64,000 nucleotides of DNA from Streptococcus penaeicida (GTDB lineage Bacteria > Bacillota > Bacilli > Lactobacillales > Streptococcaceae). Made by a program: the position numbers and the translations under genes. Shown one piece after another: positions 39,048-46,860 of this stretch (its first letter is position 1; every line of letters begins with the position of its first letter). The notes beneath the pieces were generated by a model, which was given only the letters and a program-made list of their open reading frames with translations, was not told the origin of the DNA and did no database searches. The stretch is taken from positions 77,192 through 141,191 of the forward strand of contig NZ_LOCM01000006.1 of the NCBI RefSeq assembly GCF_002887775.1. The letters are read 5' to 3'.

Positions 39048-39866
39048 ATGATGATAAAACTTATTGCTATCGATTTAGATGGGACTTTATTAAATAGTCA
39101 GAAGGTAATTCCACTTGAAAACAAAAAAGCCATAAAAGAGGCGACAGAAGCGGGGATTAAGATTGTGCTTTGTACAGGTCGTCCTTTGTCTGGCACCAAG
39201 CCTTATTTTGAGCAACTTGATTTCCAGGAAGATGAATTTCTCATTTTAAATAATGGTTGTAGTCTCCACTCATCTGCTGATTGGCAAGTTTTGCATGCTC
39301 ATAGTCTTTCCTTTGATGAAGTGGAACATCTCTATGAAAAATCTGCTAATAATCCCGACGTTTATTTGACCTTAACGACGCCTAATCATTATTATGTTAT
39401 GGAGCCGGAAGTGCCTGCTCTGGTACAGGCGGATGGTGATTTAGTCTTTACTCAGGTTGAGACGGTCACTCTTGATGAGCTTAAGAAGAGTCAGGAATTG
39501 GTCCTACAAGCTATGTACATGGGGCAAGCAGGGGCCATGGATTCTTTTGAAGGGTCTTTCCGGTCGGAAATAAGTGAACACTATAGCTTGGTTAGAAGTC
39601 AGGATTACATCTTGGAAGCATTACCAAAAGGCATCACTAAGGCTAGCGCTTTACAGGAGTTGGCTGCAGATTTAGGATTTGAACCTGAAGAAATCATGGC
39701 TATTGGCGATGCGCCAAACGATAGTGAGATGATTGCCTTTGCTGGGCTTGGCGTTGCTATGGGAAATGCTAGTGAGTCAATCAAGGTCTTGGCAGATCGT
39801 GTGACTAAGACCTGTGATCAAGCAGGTGTCGCCCACGCTATTCGTCAATTTGCCTTACACCAATAA
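39048..39866 (+). CDS. HAD-superfamily hydrolase, Cof subfamily
   Basis: This 272-residue phosphatase has DLDGTLLNSQKVIP near the N-terminus, the CTGRPLSGT motif and GDAPNDSEMIAFAGLGVAMGNA, typical of the Cof/YidA type. It probably removes phosphate from sugar phosphates. AAAGGAAG lies seven bases before the ATG; a second ATG follows directly and would shorten it by one residue. It is a single-gene unit convergent with the TetR gene. Confidence 0.9.
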   Translation: MMIKLIAIDLDGTLLNSQKVIPLENKKAIKEATEAGIKIVLCTGRPLSGTKPYFEQLDFQEDEFLILNNGCSLHSSADWQVLHAHSLSFDEVEHLYEKSANNPDVYLTLTTPNHYYVMEPEVPALVQADGDLVFTQVETVTLDELKKSQELVLQAMYMGQAGAMDSFEGSFRSEISEHYSLVRSQDYILEALPKGITKASALQELAADLGFEPEEIMAIGDAPNDSEMIAFAGLGVAMGNASESIKVLADRVTKTCDQAGVAHAIRQFALHQ

Positions 39867-39869
39867 GAA

Positions 39870-39938
39870 AAAAAAGTCCTTCTTTGCTTAGGCCAATGTT
39901 TTTAGACATTGGCTTCTTGAAAGAAGGATTATTTTTTT
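39870..39938. terminator. Large bidirectional terminator between the HAD and TetR genes
   Basis: AGTCCTTCTTT pairs with AAAGAAGGATT and GGCCAATGT with ACATTGGC inside, with A and T runs outside. Confidence 0.85.
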
Positions 39939-39951
39939 GTAAGGCTAGTTT

Positions 39952-40512
39952 TTACTGAGATAAAAATGGAAGCCCCATGTCTGCCATTTCTTCGGCACTT
40001 TTTGGCATGCCATCTTTTATCCAGTCGACTAAAACTGAAACGATGGCATTACTCCAAAATAAGCGGGTGTAATGTGATTGATGATGTAATTTCCAGCGTT
40101 GATAGGCTTTTAGTCTTTTAGTGACTATCTGCGTAATTAAAAATTGGAGCTGATTTTTGAAAATCAGGCGTAATAATTGCTCTTCTTTTTTGGCTTCATT
40201 GAAGAGGTAGTACCAAGCTTGGTTAGCTTGGCTTGTCAAATCGAACAATTTTAATTCTTTAAAAATACGTCGTATAACCTGGTCAAGACGCTGTTTTAAG
40301 ATATCTTCTTTTGACCGGTAATTGCGATAGAAGGCATTACGTGAAACACCAGCTTTAGCAACTAATTGAGAAATTGAAATTTGATCAAGGGGCTTATCTT
40401 CTAATAGCTCAATCAGGGCTGTTTCAATAGACTGGCGACAGAGGTCCCGCATTTCTTTATTAAATTGTCTTAAATTATTAAGCGATTTTTTTGAAATCCG
40501 TTTTTCAGTCAT
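39952..40512 (-). CDS. TetR-family transcriptional regulator
   Basis: This 186-residue protein has an N-terminal TetR helix-turn-helix (DQISISQLVAKAGVSRNAFYRNYRSKEDIL) and an all-helical C-terminal domain. The ATG at 40512 is preferred because GAGGGG lies seven bases before it; the upstream ATG at 40527 overlaps that ribosome site. It is transcribed divergently from degV, so it may control degV or itself, but nothing proves that. Confidence 0.85.
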   Translation of the reverse strand: MTEKRISKKSLNNLRQFNKEMRDLCRQSIETALIELLEDKPLDQISISQLVAKAGVSRNAFYRNYRSKEDILKQRLDQVIRRIFKELKLFDLTSQANQAWYYLFNEAKKEEQLLRLIFKNQLQFLITQIVTKRLKAYQRWKLHHQSHYTRLFWSNAIVSVLVDWIKDGMPKSAEEMADMGLPFLSQ

Positions 40513-40644
40513 CACAAATCCCCTCAAAATGTTCCATCGGACTTTATTTTATAGCTTTTTCCTAGTCATTAATGATATAATTTTAGGAGAAATATACTGA
40601 TTTGTCAAATGGATTGGATAAATTATCTTTGGAGGAGAATAGGA

Positions 40645-41490
40645 ATGAAATGGAAAATTGTAGCAGATTCGGGGTGTGATTTATTAGAACTAAAATTATC
40701 ATCTGAAATGCTTACTTATGAACGAGTACCTCTAACCTTACGTGTTGGTGATGAGGTCTATACAGATAGTCTTGACTTAGACGTAGACCAAATGATGACG
40801 GCCATGTATCAAACAAGTAAGGCTACAACATCTTCTTGTCCAAGCCCAGATGCCTTTTTCCAAGCCTATCATGGCGCTGAAAATGTTATTGCTATTACGA
40901 TTACTGGAACCTTATCAGGAAGTCATAATAGTGCGCGTTTAGCAAAAGAAATGCTTTTAGAGGAAAATCCAAATGCAAATGTTCATGTCATTGATTCGCT
41001 TTCTGCCGGTGGAGAGATGGACTTGATTGTTTTGGAATTAGAGCGTTTAATTAATCAAGGTCTTGACTTTCAAGAAGTTGTTGATGCTATTACAAGCTAC
41101 ACTCAAAAATCAGGCTTATTATTTGTTCTTGCCAAGGTTGATAACCTTGTTAAAAACGGACGTCTTAATAAGTTAATTGGAACCGTAGTAGGCTTGTTAA
41201 ATATTCGAATGGTTGGTTGTGCCAGTGATGAGGGTCGTCTAGAACTATTACAGAAAGCAAGAGGACAGAAGAAAGCCGTTCTTTCTGTAGTCGACGAACT
41301 AGAAAAAGCTGGCTATCAAGGTGGTAAAATCTTTATTGCTCAACGTAATAATGAAAAAATTTGCCAACAAATCACTGAAAAAGTCCAAGAAAAATTCCCT
41401 CAAGCAATTATTGAAACTTGTCCAACTTCAGGTTTATGTAGTTTCTACGCTGAAGAAGAAGGTATTCTTTTAGGATACGAAAAAGCATAA
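40645..41490 (+). CDS. DegV family fatty-acid-binding protein
   Basis: This 281-residue protein begins MKWKIVADSGCDLLELK and has TSSCPSPDAFFQAYHGAENVIAITITGTLSGSHNSA, the DegV family lipid-binding fold (FakB-like). Such proteins present fatty acids for phosphorylation by FakA. The ATG at 40645 follows GGAGG by nine bases; an upstream in-frame ATG at 40609 lacks a ribosome site and is not conserved. It is a single-gene unit with a terminator. Confidence 0.9.
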   Translation: MKWKIVADSGCDLLELKLSSEMLTYERVPLTLRVGDEVYTDSLDLDVDQMMTAMYQTSKATTSSCPSPDAFFQAYHGAENVIAITITGTLSGSHNSARLAKEMLLEENPNANVHVIDSLSAGGEMDLIVLELERLINQGLDFQEVVDAITSYTQKSGLLFVLAKVDNLVKNGRLNKLIGTVVGLLNIRMVGCASDEGRLELLQKARGQKKAVLSVVDELEKAGYQGGKIFIAQRNNEKICQQITEKVQEKFPQAIIETCPTSGLCSFYAEEEGILLGYEKA

Positions 41491-41495
41491 AAATA

Positions 41496-41528
41496 AAAGA
41501 GCTAGAACTTTGCTGTTCGAGCTCTTTT
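41496..41528 (+). terminator. Terminator after degV
   Basis: AAAAGAGCT-AGAAC pairs with GTTC-GAGCTCTTTT and a T run follows. Confidence 0.8.
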
Positions 41529-41610
41529 TGTATTAGATTTGTCTGAAACTAGCAATTTTTTCGAGATGTAAATTTGAAAGGTGTAAGTCAGTTAATAAAG
41601 TCATCAGAAA

Positions 41611-41638
41611 GACCGCTTTTCAATAAAAGCGGTTTTTT
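41611..41638 (+). terminator. Second hairpin terminator before the surface protein gene
   Basis: ACCGCTTTT pairs with AAAAGCGGT and is followed by six T on the plus strand; it is just beyond the minus-strand stop codon and may serve the convergent gene too. Confidence 0.75.
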
Positions 41639-41643
41639 AATGA

Positions 41644-42336
41644 TTAATTTGTTGTTGCTCCACCATCAGTACTACCACCAGCATTATCACTTGGGGTAGA
41701 AGGGATAGCCGTTCCAGGGTCACTTACTGCAGGTGGCGTTGTTGGCTCAACAGCAGGTGCTTGGGGAACATAAGCTTCAGCAGGTGCTTGTTCAGTATAT
41801 GTTGCTCCTGCATCAGGGGTTACTGTTGCGGTGTCTGTTTGGGCTTCAGTCTCAGCAGTCTCAGCAGTTTCCTCAGGTAAAGTTATGGCATCAAGTCGAC
41901 TTTGATAGTCAGCTTTTTTCTTTTCATCTTTAACTTTATCAATGGCTTTTTGAGCCGCTTCCTTTGTTTCTGCACTAGGATTTTTTTCGGCTTCTTCAAG
42001 TTTTTTCAAGGCTTCTTTTTCGATGGAAAGATTTTTTTTCAATTTATCAAGACGATCTTGTAAACTCAATTTCGTTTCTGACTTTTTAACTTTATCCAAA
42101 AGTTTTTGTGCAGTATCGATTGATTCACTACTTGGTTTTTCTTCAGCTAAGCGAACGGCTTCAATTGCTTTACTGAGATAATTTGTTTTCTTTACTTGGC
42201 TTGTTTGCTTTTGGTTGACATTAGACAAGGGTTTACCCATATAATTTCTAGCAAAGGTAAAATAAATGCCAGAAGCGACTACGATCATTAAAAGACTTAG
42301 GATGAGAAAAAGTCTTTCAGTTTTTACATGCTTCAT
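41644..42336 (-). CDS. Membrane-anchored extracellular coiled-coil protein
   Basis: This 230-residue protein has a short cytoplasmic N-terminus, one membrane helix (LFLILSLLMIVVASGIYFTF) and an extracellular part. Two tandem helical repeats of about 45 residues follow (first AEEKPSSESIDTAQKLLDKV, second EEAEKNPSAETKEAAQKAID), then a low-complexity tail rich in Ala, Pro, Thr and Glu. The ATG at 42336 follows AAAGGAG; an upstream in-frame start is rejected. There is no LPXTG. Function is unknown. Confidence 0.75.
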   Translation of the reverse strand: MKHVKTERLFLILSLLMIVVASGIYFTFARNYMGKPLSNVNQKQTSQVKKTNYLSKAIEAVRLAEEKPSSESIDTAQKLLDKVKKSETKLSLQDRLDKLKKNLSIEKEALKKLEEAEKNPSAETKEAAQKAIDKVKDEKKKADYQSRLDAITLPEETAETAETEAQTDTATVTPDAGATYTEQAPAEAYVPQAPAVEPTTPPAVSDPGTAIPSTPSDNAGGSTDGGATTN

Positions 42337-42444
42337 GAAATCTCCTTTTATAAAAGTGCTACAGTAACCATTATACACTTATTAGAAGATAAATTAAAGA
42401 TTTCTGAGCATTAAAATTGATAAAAATGAATAAGAAACCAAAAG

Positions 42445-42485
42445 TGGTATATACCATTTACAAAAGGAAAAATAAGGCGTATAAT
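42445..42485 (+). promoter_or_regulatory. nagA promoter with abutting palindromic operator
   Basis: TGGTATATACCA (42445-42456) is a perfect palindrome of the NagR/GntR type, directly followed by TTTACA (42457-42462), 17 bases and TATAAT (42480-42485). Repressor binding would block RNA polymerase; glucosamine-6-phosphate is the usual inducer for NagR. Confidence 0.8.
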
Positions 42486-42512
42486 AGCAGTTAGTACAAA
42501 GGGAGGATTAGA

Positions 42513-43661
42513 ATGACAAGTTATCTTAAAGCTGATTGTTTTTTTTTACCCAGATCAGTCAAAAAAGCCGGATATCTAAAAATTGAAGATGGTAAGTTTG
42601 GGCAATGGTCTGAGACAGAACCAAAAGGGGCAGATATCATTGATTACAGTGGTTATCAAATTGCTCCTGGACTAGTTGATACACATATTCATGGCTTTGC
42701 TGGTGCAGATGTTATGGACAATTCTGCTGAAGGTATTCACCGCATGAGTCAAGGACTTTTGTCAACTGGTGTAACCTCATTTTTACCAACAACATTGACC
42801 TCATCTTTTGAACAGTTAAAAAAAGTTTCTGCAACCATTGCTTCTGTGGCTAAGGATGTTAAAGGGGCAAAAATTCAGGGGATTTATTTTGAGGGGCCTT
42901 ATTTTACGGAAGAATATAAAGGTGCTCAAAACCCAATTTACATGAAGAACCCCCGTCTTGATGAATTTGCTGCTTGGCAAAAAGCAGCAAATGGTCTGAT
43001 TAAAAAAATTGCCCTGGCACCTGAACGTGAAGGTGTTGCAGAGTTTGTATCTACTTTGACAGAACAAGGTGTTACTGTGGCCCTCGGGCATTCTAACGGA
43101 ACCTACGAGGAAGCTAAAAAAATCGTAGACGCAGGAGCAAGTGTCTGGGTTCATGCCTATAATGGTATGAGAGGCTTGACGCATCGAGAACCTGGAATGG
43201 TTGGTGCTGTTTATAATATTCCCGACACCTACGCTGAGTTGATTTGTGACGGACACCATGTTTCGCCTGTTGCCTGTGATATTTTGATGCAGCAAAAAGG
43301 TCATGATCATGTCGCTATGATTACGGATTGTATGCGAGCAGGTGGTTCACCGGATGGGGATTACTTGTTGGGTGAGTTTCCTGTTATCGTTGAAAACGGA
43401 ACAGCGCGTTTGAAATCATCTGGTCATTTAGCTGGTTCCATTCTTAAGTTAAAAGACGGTATAAAAAATGTTGTTGCTTGGGGAATTGCAAGTCCAGAAG
43501 AAGCTATTCTAATGTCTTCTCTTGTTGCAGCTAAGTCAGTAGGAATTGATAATGTTTGCGGTCAAATTAAAGAAGATTATGCAGCTGATTTCATTGTTTT
43601 AGACAAAGATTTGGAATTAGTTGCAACATATTTGGATGGTAATAAAGTTTATCAAGCCTAA
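42513..43661 (+). CDS. nagA: N-acetylglucosamine-6-phosphate deacetylase
   Basis: This 382-residue amidohydrolase-fold enzyme removes acetate from GlcNAc-6-P (and often GalNAc-6-P). It shows DTHIHGFAGADVMD, ALGHSNGTYEEA, HAYNGMRGLTHREPGMVG and MITDCMRAGG, which include the metal-binding and catalytic residues. GGGAGG precedes the ATG. nagB is not in the window. Confidence 0.96.
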   Translation: MTSYLKADCFFLPRSVKKAGYLKIEDGKFGQWSETEPKGADIIDYSGYQIAPGLVDTHIHGFAGADVMDNSAEGIHRMSQGLLSTGVTSFLPTTLTSSFEQLKKVSATIASVAKDVKGAKIQGIYFEGPYFTEEYKGAQNPIYMKNPRLDEFAAWQKAANGLIKKIALAPEREGVAEFVSTLTEQGVTVALGHSNGTYEEAKKIVDAGASVWVHAYNGMRGLTHREPGMVGAVYNIPDTYAELICDGHHVSPVACDILMQQKGHDHVAMITDCMRAGGSPDGDYLLGEFPVIVENGTARLKSSGHLAGSILKLKDGIKNVVAWGIASPEEAILMSSLVAAKSVGIDNVCGQIKEDYAADFIVLDKDLELVATYLDGNKVYQA

Positions 43662-43666
43662 TATCA

Positions 43667-43703
43667 AAAAAGGTTGAGATGTTGAACGTCTTAATCTTTT
43701 TCT
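43667..43703 (+). terminator. Terminator after nagA
   Basis: AAGGTTGAGATG pairs with CGTCTTAATCTT (with G-U pairs) and ends in Ts. Confidence 0.7.
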
Positions 43704-43798
43704 TTTTGCCTCATACTTGATTATGTTAGAATAGAGATAGGACATTTGCATCCATTATAATGATTAATGTGATGCTTCGCTTTTTATAAGGAGGTAAA

Positions 43799-44641
43799 AT
43801 GATGAACAAAGATTTAGTGATGAATAATGGTTTAACTATTCCAATTGTCGGTTTTGGTACCTTTAAAGCAGCAGATGGAGAAGAAGCTTATCAATCAACC
43901 TTAGTTGCAATTAAAGCTGGCTATCGTCATATTGACACTGCCGCTGTTTACAAAAATGAGGAAAGTGTTGGTCGAGCGATTAAAGACTCTGGCATTGCAA
44001 GGGATCAATTATTTGTCACCACTAAATTGTGGAATGATGCACATAGTTATGAGGGAGCTAAAGAAGCTTTAGCAGCATCACTAAAACGACTTGGTCTTGA
44101 CTATATTGATTTGTACCTCATCCACTGGCCAAATCCCAAAGCTCTCCGTGATCGTTGGGAAGAAGCCAATGCTGAAGCATGGCGTTATATGGAAGAAGCT
44201 GTTGAAGCTGGTTTAATTAAAACCATCGGTGTCAGCAACTTTATGGTACACCATTTGGAAGCCTTAGCAAAAACAGCAAAAATTAAACCTGCAGTTAACC
44301 AAATCAGACTGGCACCAGGTTGTTACCAAACAGAAGTTGTCGACTATTGTAAAAAACATGATATTGTCATTGAAGCATGGAGCCCACTTGGACAAGGTGA
44401 TATCTTTGAAAATGAAACCATGTTAGCTCTAGCTGAAAAGTATGGTAAGACGGTTGCCCAAGTTGCCCTTGCTTGGTCTGTATACCAAGGATTCCTTCCT
44501 TTACCTAAATCAGTTCATGAAGAACGTATCAAAGCAAATCTTGATTTCTTTGACATTGAACTCTCTGCTGAAGACGCAGAAAAAATTAAAAATATACAAG
44601 GTCTTACCCCTGTCCCTGATCCGGATACCAAAGATTTCTAA
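43799..44641 (+). CDS. Aldo/keto reductase
   Basis: This 280-residue NADPH-dependent oxidoreductase has the TIM-barrel signatures GYRHIDTAAVYKNEESVGRAI (Asp and Tyr), TTKLWNDAH (Lys) and LYLIHWPNP (His), and the C-terminal PLPKSVHEERIKANLDFFD coenzyme block. It resembles 2,5-diketogluconate reductase-type members; the natural substrate is not known. AAGGAGGT lies before the ATG at 43799 or the adjacent 43802. It is a single-gene unit. Confidence 0.9.
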   Translation: MMNKDLVMNNGLTIPIVGFGTFKAADGEEAYQSTLVAIKAGYRHIDTAAVYKNEESVGRAIKDSGIARDQLFVTTKLWNDAHSYEGAKEALAASLKRLGLDYIDLYLIHWPNPKALRDRWEEANAEAWRYMEEAVEAGLIKTIGVSNFMVHHLEALAKTAKIKPAVNQIRLAPGCYQTEVVDYCKKHDIVIEAWSPLGQGDIFENETMLALAEKYGKTVAQVALAWSVYQGFLPLPKSVHEERIKANLDFFDIELSAEDAEKIKNIQGLTPVPDPDTKDF

Positions 44642-44647
44642 TCGGTT

Positions 44648-44678
44648 TAAAAGCTTGGTTGACAAACCAGGCTTTTTC
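44648..44678 (+). terminator. Terminator after the aldo/keto reductase
   Basis: AAAAGCTTGGTT pairs with AAACCAGGCTTTT and Ts follow. Confidence 0.82.
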
Positions 44679-44753
44679 ATATTGACAAGATTTTATCATT
44701 TAACTATAATCTTTTTATGTAAAAATTAATATAATTAGATTTAGAGGTTGAAA

Positions 44754-45290
44754 ATGATTTTAGTCATTATGCTAGGAATGTTTATCATTCGTCTAGCTTT
44801 CTTGAAGTTATCCATTGAAAATGAAAAAGCAATAATAGCAAATGGTGGACGTGAATTCGGGAAACTCAATAGTCAGTTTCTGACTTTACTACATGTGATG
44901 ATCTATGTATTTGCTAGTTTAGAGGCATTTTTAAAGAGGACAACATTTGATTTATGGAGTCTTTTAGGTTTAGTCTTAATGCTTTTTTCACTAGTAGTTC
45001 TCCATAAAGTAACTCAACTACTGAAAGGTATATGGACCGTAAAACTGATGATTGCCAACAATCACCAATATGTTGATCACTGGCTTTTTCGCTATATCAA
45101 GCACCCCAATTATTTTCTTAATATTTGCCCGGAATTAATTGGAATTGTTTTACTTTGTCACGCCAAAATTACAGCCTGGCTACTCTTTCCTTTTTATCTC
45201 TTAGTGATTAATATTCGCATTCATGAAGAGAACCGTCTGATTAAAGAAATTATTATACCAACGGGAAAGTTAGTCGATAGCAGGAGCTAG
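44754..45290 (+). CDS. Isoprenylcysteine carboxyl methyltransferase-family membrane protein
   Basis: This 178-residue protein has four or five hydrophobic helices and the C-terminal block LFRYIKHPNYFLNICPELIG, then HEENRLIKE, matching the ICMT/phospholipid methyltransferase-like family. The substrate in bacteria is unknown. ATG at 44754 has AGAGG six bases upstream; the TTG at 44748 is too close to it. It stands alone before the glyQS leader. Confidence 0.78.
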   Translation: MILVIMLGMFIIRLAFLKLSIENEKAIIANGGREFGKLNSQFLTLLHVMIYVFASLEAFLKRTTFDLWSLLGLVLMLFSLVVLHKVTQLLKGIWTVKLMIANNHQYVDHWLFRYIKHPNYFLNICPELIGIVLLCHAKITAWLLFPFYLLVINIRIHEENRLIKEIIIPTGKLVDSRS

Positions 45291-45309
45291 ATTCTTCTTG
45301 CATATTTAT

Positions 45310-45338
45310 TAGACAAAATAGTTGGTCTATGATACAAT
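45310..45338 (+). promoter_or_regulatory. Promoter of the glyQS operon
   Basis: TAGACA (45310-45315), 17 bases, TACAAT (45333-45338) with the extended TGA before it. Confidence 0.65.
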
Positions 45339-45344
45339 ATGGCA

Positions 45345-45546
45345 TAAGAAAGAATGCTTATAGAAATGAAATTAAAGCGAGTTCTAGGGTGGTGAAAGCT
45401 AGGCAGAAGTGATATAAGTTTGGCGCTTTCTTGGTTGAATCATTTGATTCACCTCAAAAATAATGATAAATGAAGTAATAAATTAGGGTGGAACCGCGTT
45501 TCGACGCCCCTATGTCTTTGACATAGGGGAGTGGAAGTGGTTCTTT
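45345..45546 (+). promoter_or_regulatory. T-box leader of glyQS (glycine-responsive)
   Basis: The T-box core AGGGTGGAACCGCG is at 45485-45498. The terminator uses GAACC...GGTTC as its outer pair and CCCCTATGTC/GACATAGGGG inside, ending with TTTTT at 45541-45545. GGC at 45422-45424, in a loop before GCTTTC, is the likely glycine specifier. Uncharged tRNA-Gly should allow read-through to glyQ. Confidence 0.9.
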
Positions 45547-45593
45547 TTGCTATCCCTAAAAGTTTAGACAAGGAATTAAATTGAAGGATTACA

Positions 45594-45695
45594 ATGTCTA
45601 AAAAATTAACCTTTTCACCTGGCCAGTGGAAGTACCTTCGATTGTTTAACTGCCACACACTTAAGTCTATGGACTTAAGCTATGCCATGCACTAA
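45594..45695 (+). CDS. Putative 33-residue leader peptide in copy A
   Basis: The frame starts MSKKLTFSPGQWKYL and ends YAMH; GAAGGAT lies five bases before the ATG. The first seven residues equal those of GlyQ. It may be just the relic of a duplicated glyQ start, so I hold it as possible only. Confidence 0.3.
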   Translation: MSKKLTFSPGQWKYLRLFNCHTLKSMDLSYAMH

Positions 45696-45770
45696 TTCAC
45701 CCTTATCAGCATCATCAGCTAAAAAGGGCTCATGTCGCACTATTATTAATAAAAAAAATGGAGGAATATG
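45594..45770 (+). repeat. Tandem module, copy A, between the glyQ T-box and glyQ
   Basis: It begins with ATGTCTAAAAAATTAACC, a near copy of the glyQ start, and then has the conserved blocks CACCTGGCCAGTGG, CTGCCACAC, the perfect hairpin CTTAAGTC-TATG-GACTTAAG (45660-45679) and GCCATGCACTA, and a weaker hairpin (CCCTT with AAGGG). It ends with a ribosome-site-like GGAGGAATATG before copy B. Confidence 0.75.
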
Positions 45771-45854
45771 ATGTCTAAAAATTTAACCTTTCACCTGGCC
45801 AGTGGCAGTACTCCATTTATCTCAACTGCCACACGCTTAAGTCTATGGACTTAA
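45771..45854 (+). CDS. Putative 27-residue leader peptide in copy B
   Basis: The frame reads MSKNLTFHLASGSTP and ends SLWT. Copy B has TTTCACC where copy A has TTTTCACC; with one more T it would encode SPGQWQY and NCHTLKSMDLS, close to the copy A peptide. GGAGGA precedes the ATG. It is uncertain. Confidence 0.25.
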   Translation: MSKNLTFHLASGSTPFISTATRLSLWT

Positions 45855-45943
45855 GCTAGGCCATGCACTAGCTCGTCATCTCTAGCATTATCGGCTAGCG
45901 ATGACTCCCGTCGCAAGAAACAACAAATCATCGGAGGATAAAA
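45771..45943 (+). repeat. Tandem module, copy B, directly before glyQ
   Basis: It repeats copy A with many substitutions: ATGTCTAAAAATTTAACC, CACCTGGCCAGTGG, CTGCCACAC, the same CTTAAGTC-TATG-GACTTAAG hairpin (45836-45855) and GCCATGCACTA. The third hairpin differs in sequence but is stronger (GTCATC and CTAGC with GCTAG and GATGAC, 45875-45905). It ends with GGAGGATAAAA before the real glyQ ATG. Confidence 0.75.
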
Positions 45944-46860
45944 ATGTCTAAAAAATTAACTTTTCAAGAAATTATTTTGACTTTACAACAATATTGGAAT
46001 GATAAGGGTTGTATGTTAATGCAAGCCTACGATAACGAAAAGGGTGCTGGGACTATGAGTCCTTATACTTTTTTACGTGCTATTGGACCTGAGCCATGGA
46101 ATGCGGCTTATGTTGAGCCTTCTCGTCGTCCTGCAGATGGTCGTTACGGTGAGAACCCTAACCGCCTTTATCAACACCACCAATTTCAAGTGGTTATGAA
46201 ACCATCTCCTTCTAATATTCAAGAACTTTATTTGGAATCTCTTGAAAAATTAGGGATAAATCCTTTGGAACATGATATTCGATTCGTTGAGGATAACTGG
46301 GAAAACCCTTCTACTGGTTCTGCCGGTCTTGGTTGGGAAGTTTGGCTTGATGGTATGGAAATCACACAGTTTACGTATTTCCAACAAGTAGGTGGACTGG
46401 CGACTAGCCAGTTACTGCCGAAGTAACTTACGGCCTTGAACGTCTAGCTTCCTATATTCAAGAAGTCGATTCAGTTTATGATATCGAATGGGCTCCTGGC
46501 GTTAAGTATGGCGAAATTTTCCTTCAACCAGAATATGAGCATTCAAAATATTCATTTGAAATTTCTGACCAAGAGATGTTGCTTGAAAACTTTGAAAAAT
46601 TCGAAAAAGAAGCAGCGCGTGCTCTTGAAGAAGGCTTAGTTCACCCTGCTTATGATTATGTTCTTAAATGTTCACATACCTTTAATTTGCTTGATGCCAG
46701 AGGTGCAGTATCAGTTACCGAACGGGCAGGCTACATTGCTCGAATCAGAAATCTAGCCCGTGTGGTCGCTAAAACATTTGTTGCTGAACGCCGTAAATTG
46801 GGTTACCCATTACTTGATGAGGTCCGTCGCGCAGAATTACTAAAGGAGGAAGCTGAATAA
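45944..46860 (+). CDS. glyQ: Glycyl-tRNA synthetase alpha subunit, frameshifted
   Basis: GlyQ is the catalytic subunit of the heterotetrameric glycyl-tRNA synthetase. The first frame [23 protein letters not shown] ends in [14 protein letters not shown]; the expected [25 protein letters not shown] needs one more C at 46408-46409 (CC for CCC). With it the protein is 305 residues, the normal size, and it continues to [14 protein letters not shown]. Its stop shares one base with the glyS start. GGAGGATAAAA precedes the ATG. Confidence 0.93.

Noticed and set aside
45449-45658. 69-codon minus-strand frame across the glyQ T-box
   Set aside because: It spans the T-box terminator and the start of module A on the opposite strand, without start signals; the RNA structure explains the sequence.
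45660-45855. Tandem glycine riboswitch upstream of glyQ
   Set aside because: Two repeated units before a glycine gene suggested it, but the conserved glycine aptamer cores are absent.
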